A stretch of DNA of 64,000 nt from Rhizobium sp. G21 (GTDB lineage Bacteria > Pseudomonadota > Alphaproteobacteria > Rhizobiales > Rhizobiaceae): the NCBI RefSeq assembly GCF_014158035.1, contig NZ_JACFXW010000001.1:3450001-3514000 (forward strand). Direction: 5' to 3'. Shown piece by piece: positions 43,605 through 53,066 of this stretch. Each line of letters begins with the position of its first letter. Position 1 is the first letter of the stretch. The position numbers and the translations under genes are program-made. A model generated the notes under the pieces. The model worked only from the letters and a program-made list of their open reading frames with translations, was not told where the DNA came from and made no database searches.

Positions 43605-45220
43605 CTATTCACGCACAGCCTTCATCGCCTGATCCCGCACCTCCGGGCCAAACAGAACCAGCGTCGGCTCGGTGTTCCTGGCGGCGGCTTCGACGAGGTC
43701 GAAGAGATCCTCGAGGGTGTCGGCGCGGGCGGTCTCCCAGCCATAGGCCTGGCCGAGCGCGAGGAAGTCCGGGGTGAACAGATCGACGCCCAGCGGCGGG
43801 ATGTTCTGCGACATCATATAGGACTTGATCTCGCCATAGCCCTTGTTGTCGTAGAGCAGCAGGGTGATCGGCAGGCGCGCTTCCATGGCGGAGGCCATTT
43901 CGGCGATGGCGAATTGCACGCCGCCGTCGCCGGCGAGCGCGATGACCGGGCGTTCCGGGGCCGCGCGCTTGGCGCCGATGGCGGCCGGCAGGCCGTAGCC
44001 GAGCGTGCCGTAACCGGTAGCCGAATTGAACCAGGAGCCGGGCGCCGCCGAGGCGAAGCCGAGATTGCCGGCATAGACGAGCTGGGTGGAATCGCCGACG
44101 AAGATGGCGTCGGGCAGCCGGTCGCGGATGGTCTCGAGGATACTGAGATCGCCGAGCATCTGCGGTGAGAGATCCTGGTTGGGATTGGTGACGACATGGG
44201 CGGCGCGGGCAGAGCCGTCGCGCGACGCGGGCTCGACGAGGGCGGCCAAGTGGCTGGCGGCTTCGGCGCTGTCGGTGACGATGCCGATTTCGGGCAGGAT
44301 GGTGCGCATGATCTGGGTCGGGTCGATGTCGACGCGGATCAGGCGGCCGGGTATCGTGAAGAAGCCGTCCTCATACATGTCGTAATCGGTCGGGCCGAAT
44401 TCGGTGCCGATGGCCAGCACCACGTCGGAGGCCTCGATCATCTGCCGCGTGGCGGAATAGCTCGCCGAGAGCGACACGGCGAGGGGATGGCCGACGGGCA
44501 GAAGACCGCGGGCGTTGGTGGTCATGACCACCGGGGCATCGAGCATTTCGGCGAGCGAGCGTATTTCCTCGGCTGCGCGCACGGCGCCGCCGCCGGCGAG
44601 TATCACGGGGCTTTTTGCGGCGTTCAGCAACTCCGCGGCGGCGGCGATGTCATCGGATTTCGCTTCGGGGCGGCTGAGCCGTGGGATGGAGCGGGGAGCG
44701 GTCAGATGTTCGGCGGAGGCCAGCATCACATTGATCGGCAGTTCGATATGCACGGGGCGGGGCCGGGCGCTGTCGAAGACGGCGAAGGCGCGGGCCAGCG
44801 CCGGGGCGAGTTCCTCGGGGCGGTTGACGGTGTAACTGAAGGCGGCGACGTTTTCGACCAGCGCCCGCTGGTTCGGCAATTCATGCAGCCAGCCTTCGCC
44901 AGAGCCCATGCGGCCGTGGCTGTTGACGGTCGAGATCACCAGCATGGGGATGGAATCGCCATAGGCCTGGCCCATGGCGGTGACGATATTGGTCATGCCC
45001 GGGCCGGTGATGATGAAGCAGACGCCCGGCTTGCCCGAGACGCGGGCGTAACCGTCGGCCATGAAGCCGGCGCCCTGTTCGTGCCGGGGGTGATGTGGGT
45101 GATCGAACTGCCGGCGAGGCCGCGATAGAGCTCCACCGTATGCACGCCAGGAATGCCGAACACCGTGTCGACGCCATAGGCTTCCAGAAGCCTGGTGAGA
45201 TACATGCCCGTGCTGATCAC
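43605..45220 (-). CDS. aruI: Thiamine-diphosphate enzyme, probable 5-guanidino-2-oxopentanoate decarboxylase (AruI), apparent frameshift
   Basis: AruI decarboxylates 2-ketoarginine to 4-guanidinobutyraldehyde. The acetolactate-synthase fold is complete: YGVDTVFGIPGVHTVELYRGLAG, GFMADGYARVSGKPGVCFIITGPG, the central Rossmann domain and the ThDP motif LAGDGGVQFAIAEM...YDNKGYGEI. The frame breaks at G5 45086-45090 (C5 in the coding strand). One more C gives HITPRHEQGAGFM, containing the catalytic Glu, and a protein of about 538 aa. The AruI call rests on the GIPGVHTVELYRGLAGS N-terminus and the ureohydrolase next door. Acetolactate synthase is the alternative. Confidence 0.8.
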
Positions 45221-45282
45221 GTCGCGCTCCCTTGCTGCGAGTCTGTTATTCTACAATTGTATAATTTCACGGCGACGGCAAG

Positions 45283-46089
45283 TCAGGCGGCGGGCTTTTT
45301 GTCGCCGCTCGACAGGACCGTCTTCACCAGCACGCCGATCACCACCAGCACGATGAGGATCACCGAGATCGCGGCGATGGCGGGGTCGATATTGTCGCGC
45401 AAGCCCATCCACATCATGCGCGGCAGGGTGACGGCGTTGACCGAGGTGATGAACAGCGTAACCCCGATCTCTTCCCAGGAGAGAACGAAACCCATGAAGG
45501 CGGCGGTGATCACGCCGAAGCGGATATTCGGCAGAATGACTTTGAAGACGCGCGTGAACACGCCGGCGCCGAAACCGCGCGCTGCCAAATCGATGCGCCG
45601 GTCGACCTGCGACAGCGCCACCAGGATCAGCACCACGCCATAGGGCGCGATCATCACGGCATGGGCCAGCGCCACGCCGAGCGGCGTGTCATAGCCTATC
45701 CAGTCGTTGAGTTTCGACAGCGAAGTCAGGAAGAAATACAGCGTGATGGCCGAGACGACCGGCGGCGCCACCATCGGTATCAGCACGAAACCGATCAGGA
45801 TGCTGGAGAACCACGGGCGGAACATCCAGACGCCGAGCGCGAAGGCGAGCGCCATCGCGGTCGCGAAGGCCGTGCTCATCAGCGCGATGGTGAGCGACAG
45901 CCAGGCTGCCTGAGCCCATGCCGGATTGGTGACGAGCGCCTGGTAATGCCTGAGCGACCAGACGCCGCTCGGCATCGACAGGAAGCGGGCAGGGGTGAAG
46001 GACACCGGCGCGACCGCGATCAGCGGCATCAGCAGAAAGATCGCGACGAAGGCGGCGGCGATGACGGCGAGAGTGGAGGGCTTATACAT
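45283..46089 (-). CDS. ABC transporter permease, spermidine/putrescine type (PotC-like)
   Basis: This 268-aa membrane protein has six hydrophobic segments and the binding-protein-dependent permease EAA loop (DRRIDLAARGFGAGVFTRVFKVILPNIRFG), where it docks on the ATPase. The first segment includes FLLMPLIAVAPVSFTPARFL. It is the second permease of the importer, 63 bases before aruI, and ends with a basic tail. PotC-type permeases usually carry polyamines, opines or related cationic solutes. Confidence 0.9.
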   Translation of the reverse strand: MYKPSTLAVIAAAFVAIFLLMPLIAVAPVSFTPARFLSMPSGVWSLRHYQALVTNPAWAQAAWLSLTIALMSTAFATAMALAFALGVWMFRPWFSSILIGFVLIPMVAPPVVSAITLYFFLTSLSKLNDWIGYDTPLGVALAHAVMIAPYGVVLILVALSQVDRRIDLAARGFGAGVFTRVFKVILPNIRFGVITAAFMGFVLSWEEIGVTLFITSVNAVTLPRMMWMGLRDNIDPAIAAISVILIVLVVIGVLVKTVLSSGDKKPAA

Positions 46090-46098
46090 GGCGCAACC

Positions 46099-46923
46099 TC
46101 ACTTGAGCATGCCGCTGGGGCGCGCATAGCGCATCAGCAGGGACAGCAGCAGGCCGACGACGATCATCATCAACACGCTGATCGCCGCGCCCAATCCCCA
46201 GTCGGGGCTCTGGAAAATGCGGAGATAGATGAGTTCCGCCGCCATCACGGAGCGGCCGCCGCCGAGGATCGCGGGCGTGATGAAAAAGCCGAGCGCGAAG
46301 ACGAAGGTGAGGATGGCGGCGCCGAGAATGCCCGCGCCCGTCATCGGCAGATAGACCTGCCAGAACACCCGCCTCGGCGTCGCGCCCATGCCGCGCGCGG
46401 CGAGCAGCACGCGTTCGTCGAGATTGCGCATGGCCGATGCGATCGGGAAAACGGCGAAGGGAATGAGGAAATGCGCCATGCCGAGCACGACGCCAAATTC
46501 GTTGCGCACCATGGTCAGCGGCTCGGAAATGACGCCGAGTTGGGTAAGCCAGGTGTTGAGCAATCCGCGATTGGAAAGCAGCGCCACCCAGCCGAAGGCG
46601 CGGGTCAGGACCGAGATCCAGAACGGAATGAGGATGCAGAGCTCCATCGCCAGCCGCTGACCGGGCGTGCCGCGCACCCAGATATAGCTGATCGCATAGG
46701 CCGCGGTGACGGCGACCAGAGTGACGATCAGGCAAATGCGGAAGGTGCGCACCATCACCGACAGGATCAAGGGATCGGTCGCAGCGGCGGCATAGTTCTG
46801 AAGACCCGGCTCCGGAAGGGTCACGCTCCATTCCAGCACGCCGAGAAACGGCATTACATAGGCCGCCGCCAGGAACAGTATCAGCGGGCCGATTAGGACG
46901 AAAGGCTTGAGACTGTGCGGCAT
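46099..46923 (-). CDS. ABC transporter permease, spermidine/putrescine type (PotB-like)
   Basis: The protein is 274 aa with six predicted helices; the coupling loop is NLDERVLLAARGMGATPRRVFWQVYLPMTGAGI. The start is at 46923 (MPHSLKPFVLIGPLILFLAAAY). Nine bases separate it from the PotC-like gene. It is the first of the two permeases and lies downstream of the binding-protein gene, with a RIME-like repeat in between. Confidence 0.9.
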   Translation of the reverse strand: MPHSLKPFVLIGPLILFLAAAYVMPFLGVLEWSVTLPEPGLQNYAAAATDPLILSVMVRTFRICLIVTLVAVTAAYAISYIWVRGTPGQRLAMELCILIPFWISVLTRAFGWVALLSNRGLLNTWLTQLGVISEPLTMVRNEFGVVLGMAHFLIPFAVFPIASAMRNLDERVLLAARGMGATPRRVFWQVYLPMTGAGILGAAILTFVFALGFFITPAILGGGRSVMAAELIYLRIFQSPDWGLGAAISVLMMIVVGLLLSLLMRYARPSGMLK

Positions 46924-46956
46924 GGCGGGGTTCCGGGAAAAATGTAGGTGGTGCGC

Positions 46957-47084
46957 CGCCCCTCATCCCCCTGCCGGGACCTTCTCCCCGTAAAACGGGG
47001 AGAAGGTGGATGTGGCAAGGTTGGCGCACCATCATCCTTCTCCCCGCGAGCGGGGAGAAGGTGGCGGAAGCCGGATGAGGGGCG
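46957..47084. repeat. RIME-like intergenic mosaic element
   Basis: Outer arms CGCCCCTCATCC (46957-46968) and GGATGAGGGGCG (47073-47084) enclose two hairpins with identical stems (CCTTCTCCCCG / CGGGGAGAAGG) at 46980-47006 and 47036-47061. This structure is typical of the RIME repeats of rhizobia. It sits inside the transport operon between the binding-protein and permease genes, where it could protect the upstream mRNA segment and raise binding-protein levels. Confidence 0.9.
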
Positions 47085-47094
47085 GACGCGAGCT

Positions 47095-48209
47095 TTAGGC
47101 CGAGATAATCTTGGTGTAGGCGTCGAGCGCCGGACCGTAATTGGTTTCGTACCAGCCCATGTCGAGCGCGATCTGCTTCTTCATGTTTTCGGGATCGACC
47201 GGGTTGAGGCGCTTCTTGTCCTCGGCGACCAGTTCGTCGGCCGCCGGGTTGGCCGGGCCCTGGCCGAGCATGTCGAACATGACGATCTGCTTTTCCGGAT
47301 CCTGGGCGGAGGCGATGAACTTCATGGCGGTGTCCTTGCCGCCCGGATTGCCCTTCACCACGCCCATGGCGCCGGGCGAGATCAGGCCCTGGTCCCAGAC
47401 GAACTTGATCGAGCCGCCGGAATCCTGTTCGATCAGGCCGGCGCGGGTCGACCAGATCAGCGCCATGGACGCTTCGCCGTTCAGCAGCACAGACTGGCTT
47501 TCGGCGCCGCCGCCCCAATAGGAAACGACATTGTCCTTGAAGGCCGCGAGCTTCTTGTGAGCGCGATCGAGATCGAGCGGGTAGAGCTTGTCGGGCGTCA
47601 CGCCGTCGGCGAGGAGGGCTGCTTCCCACATGCCGGCGCCCCATTTGTAGAGCGAGCGCTTGCCGGGAAATTTCTCGACGTCGAAGAAGTCGGCCATGCC
47701 GGTCGGCACCTTGTCGCCGAATTTCGAGGCGTCATAGGCGATGATATAGGAGAAGAAATAGGTCGAGGCCGCATATTTCCAGCCGAAGCCGGGGCGCATC
47801 TTGTTCTTGTCGACGATCGCATAGTCGATCTCTTCCATCATGCCCTTCTTGCCCAGCGCTTCGGCGGAGAAGGGATCGACGTCGACGATGTCCCAGCTCG
47901 GCTTGCCGCCCTTGACCTGCGCTTCGATCGCGCCTTCGGTCGGGCCGGAGCCGTCCTGCTTCACGGTGACGCCTGCCTCCATCAGGAAAGGCTGCCCGTA
48001 GGCGGCGTCATAGGCCGTGCCGGCGTCGCCGCCCCAGTTGACGAAGACCAGTTCGTTGGCGGCAGCTTCAGCGCCCTTGGCCCGCAGCGCGAGCGGCGCG
48101 CCTGCCAGCAGGAAGGCGGCGATCTGGGTAAAGCGGCGGCGCGAAATCTCCCCCGCGCGGCTTTGGCTTCCAATATGTCCAGGCAATCTCTTTCGAATTT
48201 ATCAGTCAT
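47095..48209 (-). CDS. ABC transporter periplasmic binding protein, spermidine/putrescine type, apparent frameshift at the N-terminus
   Basis: The mature protein is a PotD/PotF-like binding protein (ELVFVNWGGDAGTAYDAAYGQPFLMEAGV, then SWDIVDVDPFSAEAL and RSLYKWGAGMWEAALLADG). A twin-arginine-like signal (EISRRRFTQIAAFLLAGAPLAL) precedes it. As written, the signal and the preceding region (MTDKFERDCLDILEAKAARG) are in different frames across C5 48150-48154. One more G in the coding strand joins them. The start at 48209 has AGAGGTGA upstream, giving about 371 aa. A short soluble leader before the RR motif occurs in some homologues. Confidence 0.85.
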
Positions 48210-48277
48210 GTCGTTCACCTCTGTTTTATGGTTCTGGCAGGCGCATTCCCTCGGGCCGCTCGGGCCCGGCCGGAAAC

Positions 48278-49351
48278 TCAGAGAAAATAGCCGCGTTCTT
48301 CCGGCCAGCCCGCGAAGGCGCGGGCTCCGGGCGCAAAATCGGCTGGCGTCAGATGGGTCGGCAATTCCGCGACGAGCGTCGCGCCGTCGCCGGTCACGGT
48401 GGAAAAGCGGGTGACGCCGCCGAGATAGGTCGAAGACGTGATGGTCACCGGCAGGGCGTTGCCCTGCGTTTCCCGCGTCTGCGTCAGGGAAATATATTCC
48501 GGCCTGACGGCGATGGTGTTCGACAACGCGCCGGCGTCGGGCGCCAGGCGGACGATTTCGCCGGCGCAGCGCGCCACATAGCCGTCGCCGCTGAAGATGG
48601 CGTCGGTGACCGGGAGAATGTTGATGTCGCCGAGGAATTCGGCGACGAAACGGTTGGCGGGCCGGTCGTAGATCTCGCGCGGCGGCGCCACCTGCTGCAA
48701 TTGTCCATGGTTGAAGATCGCCACCCGGGTCGACAGCGCCAGCGCTTCCGTCTGGTCATGCGTCACGAAGACGAAGGTGGTGCCGGTTTCCTTGTGCAGC
48801 CGGCGCATCTCCTCCTGCATCGAGCCGCGCAAATTCTTGTCGAGCGCCGAGAAAGGTTCGTCGAGCAGGAGAACGGACGGTTCGAAGGCGAGCGCGCGTG
48901 CGAGCGCTACGCGCTGCTGCTGCCCGCCCGAAAGATCCGCAGGACGCTTTTTCTCGTGGCCGCGCAGGCCGACGGTGTCGATCATCTGGTCGACGCGGGC
49001 CTTGATTTCCGAGCCGCTCCGGCCCTGAACCTGCAGCGGGAAGGCGATGTTCTTCTCGACCGACATATGGGGAAACAGCGCATAGCCCTGAAACACCATG
49101 CCGAAGCCGCGCTTTTCTGCGGGAAGACGGGTGATGTCGACGCCGTCGCGCGCCAGCGTTCCAGAACTCGCCTCGACGAAGCCGGCGAGGATCATCAGGA
49201 ACGTCGTCTTGCCCGAGCCCGAGGGCCCCAGCAGCGTCAGGAATTCTCCGCGCCCGATGGTCAAGGACACATCGTGGAGCGCTTTGAAATCACCGTAAGT
49301 CTTCCCGATTCCTTGAGCGGAAAGTTCTGCCGCCCGTCTCGCAGTCTGCAT
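48278..49351 (-). CDS. ABC transporter ATP-binding protein, spermidine/putrescine type (PotA-like)
   Basis: This is the energising subunit: Walker A GPSGSGKTT, Q-loop [14 protein letters not shown], signature [15 protein letters not shown], Walker B VLLLDEPFSALD, and H-loop FVTHDQTEALAL. A C-terminal TOBE domain (about 280-357) follows, with VRPEYISL. It starts at 49351 (MQTARRAAELSAQG) and is 357 aa. It is the first gene of the ABC operon and lies 105 bases after the LysR gene, co-directional with it. Confidence 0.93.
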   Translation of the reverse strand: MQTARRAAELSAQGIGKTYGDFKALHDVSLTIGRGEFLTLLGPSGSGKTTFLMILAGFVEASSGTLARDGVDITRLPAEKRGFGMVFQGYALFPHMSVEKNIAFPLQVQGRSGSEIKARVDQMIDTVGLRGHEKKRPADLSGGQQQRVALARALAFEPSVLLLDEPFSALDKNLRGSMQEEMRRLHKETGTTFVFVTHDQTEALALSTRVAIFNHGQLQQVAPPREIYDRPANRFVAEFLGDINILPVTDAIFSGDGYVARCAGEIVRLAPDAGALSNTIAVRPEYISLTQTRETQGNALPVTITSSTYLGGVTRFSTVTGDGATLVAELPTHLTPADFAPGARAFAGWPEERGYFL

Positions 49352-49456
49352 CGCTGTTCCCTTTTTTGGGGAGCCTATGGGTGATGCGGCGCTTGCACAA
49401 ACGAAATCTTTTCGCCCTACCGACAAATTTCATTCACCTATAATGCGATCGGCGCC

Positions 49457-50362
49457 TCACAGCCTTCGCTGCGCTGCATCATTTTTCATCACCTCCGATT
49501 TCAACCAGGACGAAAAGGCGGCGACGGTCTGATTGTCGGCTTTGGCTTCGGAAACGACGAGGTAATAGGCGCGGCTCGACTGGATGTTGAGGTCGAAGGG
49601 GCGGACCAGATGGCCGAGATCCATTGCGCTGCGGCAAATGAATTCATCGCCCATCGCCACGCCTTGTCCCGCCATTGCGGCGGCATAGACGAGGTTCATG
49701 TCGGAGAAGAGGATGCCGCTCTGCGCCAGCGACCTGTCCAGCCCCGCCTGCGTCAGCCACAACTCCCAATCCTCGTGGTCGACGAGATGCAGCAGGGTCA
49801 GCTTGCCGATATCCGCCGGACCCGACAGGGCGGCGCCCTTGTTGAGGAGAACCGGGCTGCAGAGCGGCGTAAACTCCACCTCCGCCAGCAGCTCCACCTG
49901 CATATCCGGCCAATGGCCATGGCCGAAGGCGATGAACACGTCGACGTCGGGATTGGAGACGTCGTCGAGGCGGCCGGGCGTGGTGATGGACAGGCGAACG
50001 TCGGGATGGATGTCCTTGAAGCCGCCCACCTGGGCGCAGAGCCAGCTGGAAGCGAAGCCGGGAGGGCAGGAGACTTTCACCGAGCCGGTGACGCCGCGAT
50101 TGGCGTGGCGCGCCGCAGAGCCGGCAATGGTCGTCAGCGCCTTGCGCACATCCAGCGCGTAACCCAGGCCCTGCTCGGTCAGTTCGACCTTCGTGCCGAT
50201 GCGGTTGAGGAGTTGAAAGCCGAGATCGCGTTCGAGCAGCCGCAATTGGTGGCTCACCGCCGACCGTGTGAGGTTGAGCTCGTCGGCCGCCTTCCAGACG
50301 GAGCCGTGGCGGGCGAAGCTTTCCAACGCGCGTAGCGCCTGCGTGGAGGGAATGCGGGTCAT
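49457..50362 (-). CDS. LysR family transcriptional regulator (GcvA-like)
   Basis: This is a 301-aa LysR protein. The N-terminal winged helix-turn-helix is RIPSTQALRALESFARHGSVWKAADELNLTRSAVSHQLRLLERDLGFQLL; residues about 90-295 form the periplasmic-binding-like effector domain (SGSVKVSCPPGFASSWL). The ATG at 50362 has GGGAG upstream. It diverges from the M20 hydrolase gene, with a dyad between the two, and lies upstream of the ABC operon. It probably senses the imported compound or its metabolite. Confidence 0.92.
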   Translation of the reverse strand: MTRIPSTQALRALESFARHGSVWKAADELNLTRSAVSHQLRLLERDLGFQLLNRIGTKVELTEQGLGYALDVRKALTTIAGSAARHANRGVTGSVKVSCPPGFASSWLCAQVGGFKDIHPDVRLSITTPGRLDDVSNPDVDVFIAFGHGHWPDMQVELLAEVEFTPLCSPVLLNKGAALSGPADIGKLTLLHLVDHEDWELWLTQAGLDRSLAQSGILFSDMNLVYAAAMAGQGVAMGDEFICRSAMDLGHLVRPFDLNIQSSRAYYLVVSEAKADNQTVAAFSSWLKSEVMKNDAAQRRL

Positions 50363-50381
50363 GATCGATCTCCCATGATGC

Positions 50382-50404
50382 CCCAAGGCTAGCCAAATCT
50401 TGGG
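50382..50404 (+). promoter_or_regulatory. Candidate LysR-binding dyad between divergent genes
   Basis: CCCAAG-N11-CTTGGG lies 20 bases before the lysR start and about 105 bases before the M20 hydrolase start. LysR regulators commonly bind such spaced dyads in divergent promoter regions. The sequence around it is AT-richer than the neighbours. Confidence 0.45.
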
Positions 50405-50508
50405 CAATGGTGAACCGAATTTGCATGAGGCCGGAAAACAATTCACTTTTTCAAATAAGCGAGTTGCGCTGTAGTGCCCATCGACGAATTTCCCAAGGAG
50501 AAGCGGCC

Positions 50509-52080
50509 ATGGCCGACACGGCGGCGCAAGCCCACGCCCTAGCCCAGATCGATGCGACGGCGTCGACGCGTTCGACCTGGACGTCGACGATCTTCGACTT
50601 CGGCGAGACGGCCTGGCGCGAATATCGCTCCGCCGAATGGTATGTGAAGACGCTTCGTGCGCATGGCTTTTCCGTCGAGGAAGGCTCCGCCGGCATGCCG
50701 ACCGCGTTTGCGGCGCAATGGAGCAACGGAGCCGGCCCCTCGCTGGGGCTCTACGCCGAATATGACGCGGTGCCGGGAAATTGCCAGGCGGCGGCGGTCG
50801 AGAAGCGGCCGCGCGAGGGCCTGAGCGTTCATGCCGGCGGGCATACCGATCCGCATTCCGGCCTGGGAACGGCGGGTCTGGCTGCGCTTCTCGCGATCAA
50901 ATCGGCGATGGAGCGGCATGACATCAAGGGAACGCTGCGCTTTACCGGCGAGCCGGCCGAAAAGGTGCGCGGCTCCAAGCCCATCCATGCCGCCAGGGGC
51001 TATTACGACGGTCTCGACGCCATGCTGTCCTTCCACCCGTTCTATATGCTGCCGATGTGCAACACGGTGCGGCTGGAGACGCATTGCGGCGCCGCCTATT
51101 CGATGATCTATCGCTTCCTCTGCGACGAGCCGGAAGGCTGGGGCCGTTCCGATGGCGCGCCGATCCCGCAGGCGCATTCCGCCGTCCGCGCGCCGGGCGC
51201 CAATGACGCGCTGATGCTGATGTATATGTCCTCCAAAGGCCTGCGCGAATCCATGCTGCCGCATATGGGCGGCTGGTCGGTCTCCGAAGCGATTCTCACA
51301 GCCGGGCAGGCGACGGCCGACAATCTGCCGGCCGGCCTCGCCGAGATCCAGTACATGCTGCGCATGCCCACCATCGACATGGCCGAGCAGGTGATTGCCG
51401 TGCTCGACCGCAACGCCGACGCGGCGGCGCAGATGTCCGGTTGCCGGGTCGAGCGCCACTGGGTGTGCAAATCGCGGCCGGGCCTGCCCAACCTGGCTTT
51501 GGCCGGAACGGTGTGGGAGACGATAAAGTCTGTCGGCGCCCCGCAGTGGGATGAGCAGGCGCGCGAGATCGCTCGCGCCGTGCAGAAGAATTGCGGTGTC
51601 GAGCCGATGGATAATCCCTTTCTCGACGAATGCGAGCGGCTGATCGATCCCGAGGAGGCCGAGGCGATCCTGAGGCAGGATCTCGCGCCATCGCAGACGC
51701 ATTCGACGTCCGACGATTACACCGATATGAGCTGGCACGCGCCGCTCGCCCGCTTCTACATCGCCCGCCCCACGCTCAAGGGCCCCAATGGATTTCGCTA
51801 TCCGGCCTGGGCGATGAATGCGCTCGGCGGCATTCCCGAGACCATCGACCCCATGGTGACGACGGCTGCGAAGGTGCTGGCGCATGCGGGTTTGCGCATC
51901 CTCGAAGATCCCGCCACGCGCGCCGCCGCCAGGGCCGAGTTCGAGACCCGCACCGGCGGCGGCGTCGGCGGCGACCGCTGGCTCGCTCCGCTCTGCGACT
52001 ACGACCCGCCCATCCAGTTCCGTTGGCCCGAATATGTCGAGACGCCGCGCGGCCGCGACTGGTGGATACCTTCTCTTTGA
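50509..52080 (+). CDS. M20 family peptidase/amidohydrolase, AbgB-like
   Basis: This zinc-dependent hydrolase of the AbgB (aminobenzoyl-glutamate hydrolase) branch is 523 aa. The metal and catalytic regions include GLYAEYDAVPGNCQ, HAGGHTDPHSGLG and RFTGEPAEKVRGSKP; the dimerisation domain is the central ETHCGAAYSM segment. Such enzymes split amide-linked amino acids. The start at 50509 has AAGGAG upstream. It is the first of four co-directional genes, so it may release a guanidino or hydroxy acid from an acyl conjugate. Confidence 0.85.
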   Translation: MADTAAQAHALAQIDATASTRSTWTSTIFDFGETAWREYRSAEWYVKTLRAHGFSVEEGSAGMPTAFAAQWSNGAGPSLGLYAEYDAVPGNCQAAAVEKRPREGLSVHAGGHTDPHSGLGTAGLAALLAIKSAMERHDIKGTLRFTGEPAEKVRGSKPIHAARGYYDGLDAMLSFHPFYMLPMCNTVRLETHCGAAYSMIYRFLCDEPEGWGRSDGAPIPQAHSAVRAPGANDALMLMYMSSKGLRESMLPHMGGWSVSEAILTAGQATADNLPAGLAEIQYMLRMPTIDMAEQVIAVLDRNADAAAQMSGCRVERHWVCKSRPGLPNLALAGTVWETIKSVGAPQWDEQAREIARAVQKNCGVEPMDNPFLDECERLIDPEEAEAILRQDLAPSQTHSTSDDYTDMSWHAPLARFYIARPTLKGPNGFRYPAWAMNALGGIPETIDPMVTTAAKVLAHAGLRILEDPATRAAARAEFETRTGGGVGGDRWLAPLCDYDPPIQFRWPEYVETPRGRDWWIPSL

Positions 52081-52125
52081 CTTGTGACTTTCGAATTCGC
52101 CCCCGCAAACCCAGGAGACCCGATC

Positions 52126-53049
52126 ATGACCAGCCCTTTCAACGAGCCCTTCTCGCTTCAGCGCCGCAGCCTCACCGGAAACACGCCCAGGCTCACCGCC
52201 TGGGGATTTCAGAACGAAACAGATCCCTTGACCGACGTGCTGCTGGGATCGCCCGCCTATCTGCGCCACATGGCGACCAGTTCGCTGTCGCGCAAGCATC
52301 TGCGCGAAAACCCCTGCAACATCCAGACAGCACAGGCGCAGCACAAGGAACTGGTGTCGGCCTATGAGCATTTCGGCGTGCGCATTCACTGGCATGAGCC
52401 GACGCCGGAACTGCCGATGCAGGTCTATAGCCGCGACTCCTCGGTGATGACGCCTTATGGCGCGATCATCACGGCCATGGCGCAATGGTGGCGGCGCGGC
52501 GAGAATTACGCCGCCATCCGCACCTATGAGAAACTCGGCATCCCGATCTACGACATGGTCACCGCCGGCACGTTCGAAGGCGGCGATTTCAACGTGATCG
52601 AAGATGGCGTGGTGCTGATCGGCTGCGGCGGCGCCCGCACCCAGGAAGAGGGCGCGCGCCAGGTGAAGGAATGGTTCGACAAGGAAGGCTGGGAAACGCG
52701 CCTCGCCTTTATCGACGAATATTACGTGCATATCGACCTGATGGTGGTGCCGATCGCCGAGAAGCTGACCGCCGTCTGCCTTGACTGCACCGATCCCGCG
52801 ATCGTAACCTGGCTCAAGGACAAGGGGCATGAGATCGTCAACGTGCCGTTCCAGGACACGATGGCGCTCGGCTGCAACTTCATGTCGCTCGGCAAGGACC
52901 GCATCATCGCCCCCACCACGAGCAAGACGCTGATCGAGCAGTTGAAGGCGCGGGGCTTCGAAGTGGCCGCCGTCGACACCAGCGAGATTTCCAAGACCGG
53001 CGGCGGCATCCACTGCATGGCGCAAGCCCTGAAGCGCGAAGCCGCCTGA
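52126..53049 (+). CDS. Amidinotransferase/DDAH-arginine deiminase superfamily enzyme
   Basis: The 307-aa protein has the penteins' catalytic set: Glu151 in FEGGDFNVI, His202 in YYVHIDLMV (HxD) and the nucleophile Cys297 in TGGGIHCMAQA. The substrate-side YSRDSSVMTPYG segment is near residue 101. These enzymes act on a guanidine carbon, as in arginine deiminase, dimethylargininase or amidinotransferase. The start at 52126 has AGGAG upstream. Being next to ureohydrolase and AruI-like genes supports a guanidino substrate, but which one is unknown. Confidence 0.88.
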   Translation: MTSPFNEPFSLQRRSLTGNTPRLTAWGFQNETDPLTDVLLGSPAYLRHMATSSLSRKHLRENPCNIQTAQAQHKELVSAYEHFGVRIHWHEPTPELPMQVYSRDSSVMTPYGAIITAMAQWWRRGENYAAIRTYEKLGIPIYDMVTAGTFEGGDFNVIEDGVVLIGCGGARTQEEGARQVKEWFDKEGWETRLAFIDEYYVHIDLMVVPIAEKLTAVCLDCTDPAIVTWLKDKGHEIVNVPFQDTMALGCNFMSLGKDRIIAPTTSKTLIEQLKARGFEVAAVDTSEISKTGGGIHCMAQALKREAA

Positions 53050-53066
53050 CACGCAGGAAGGCATTG

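Noticed and set aside
44993..45220. A separate 75-residue thiamine-enzyme fragment
   Set aside because: It is the N-terminus of the AruI-like protein cut off by one missing base at 45086-45090.
46957..47084. CRISPR-like repeat pair
   Set aside because: There are only two copies, each a self-complementary hairpin within outer arms; this is a RIME-type element, not a repeat-spacer array.
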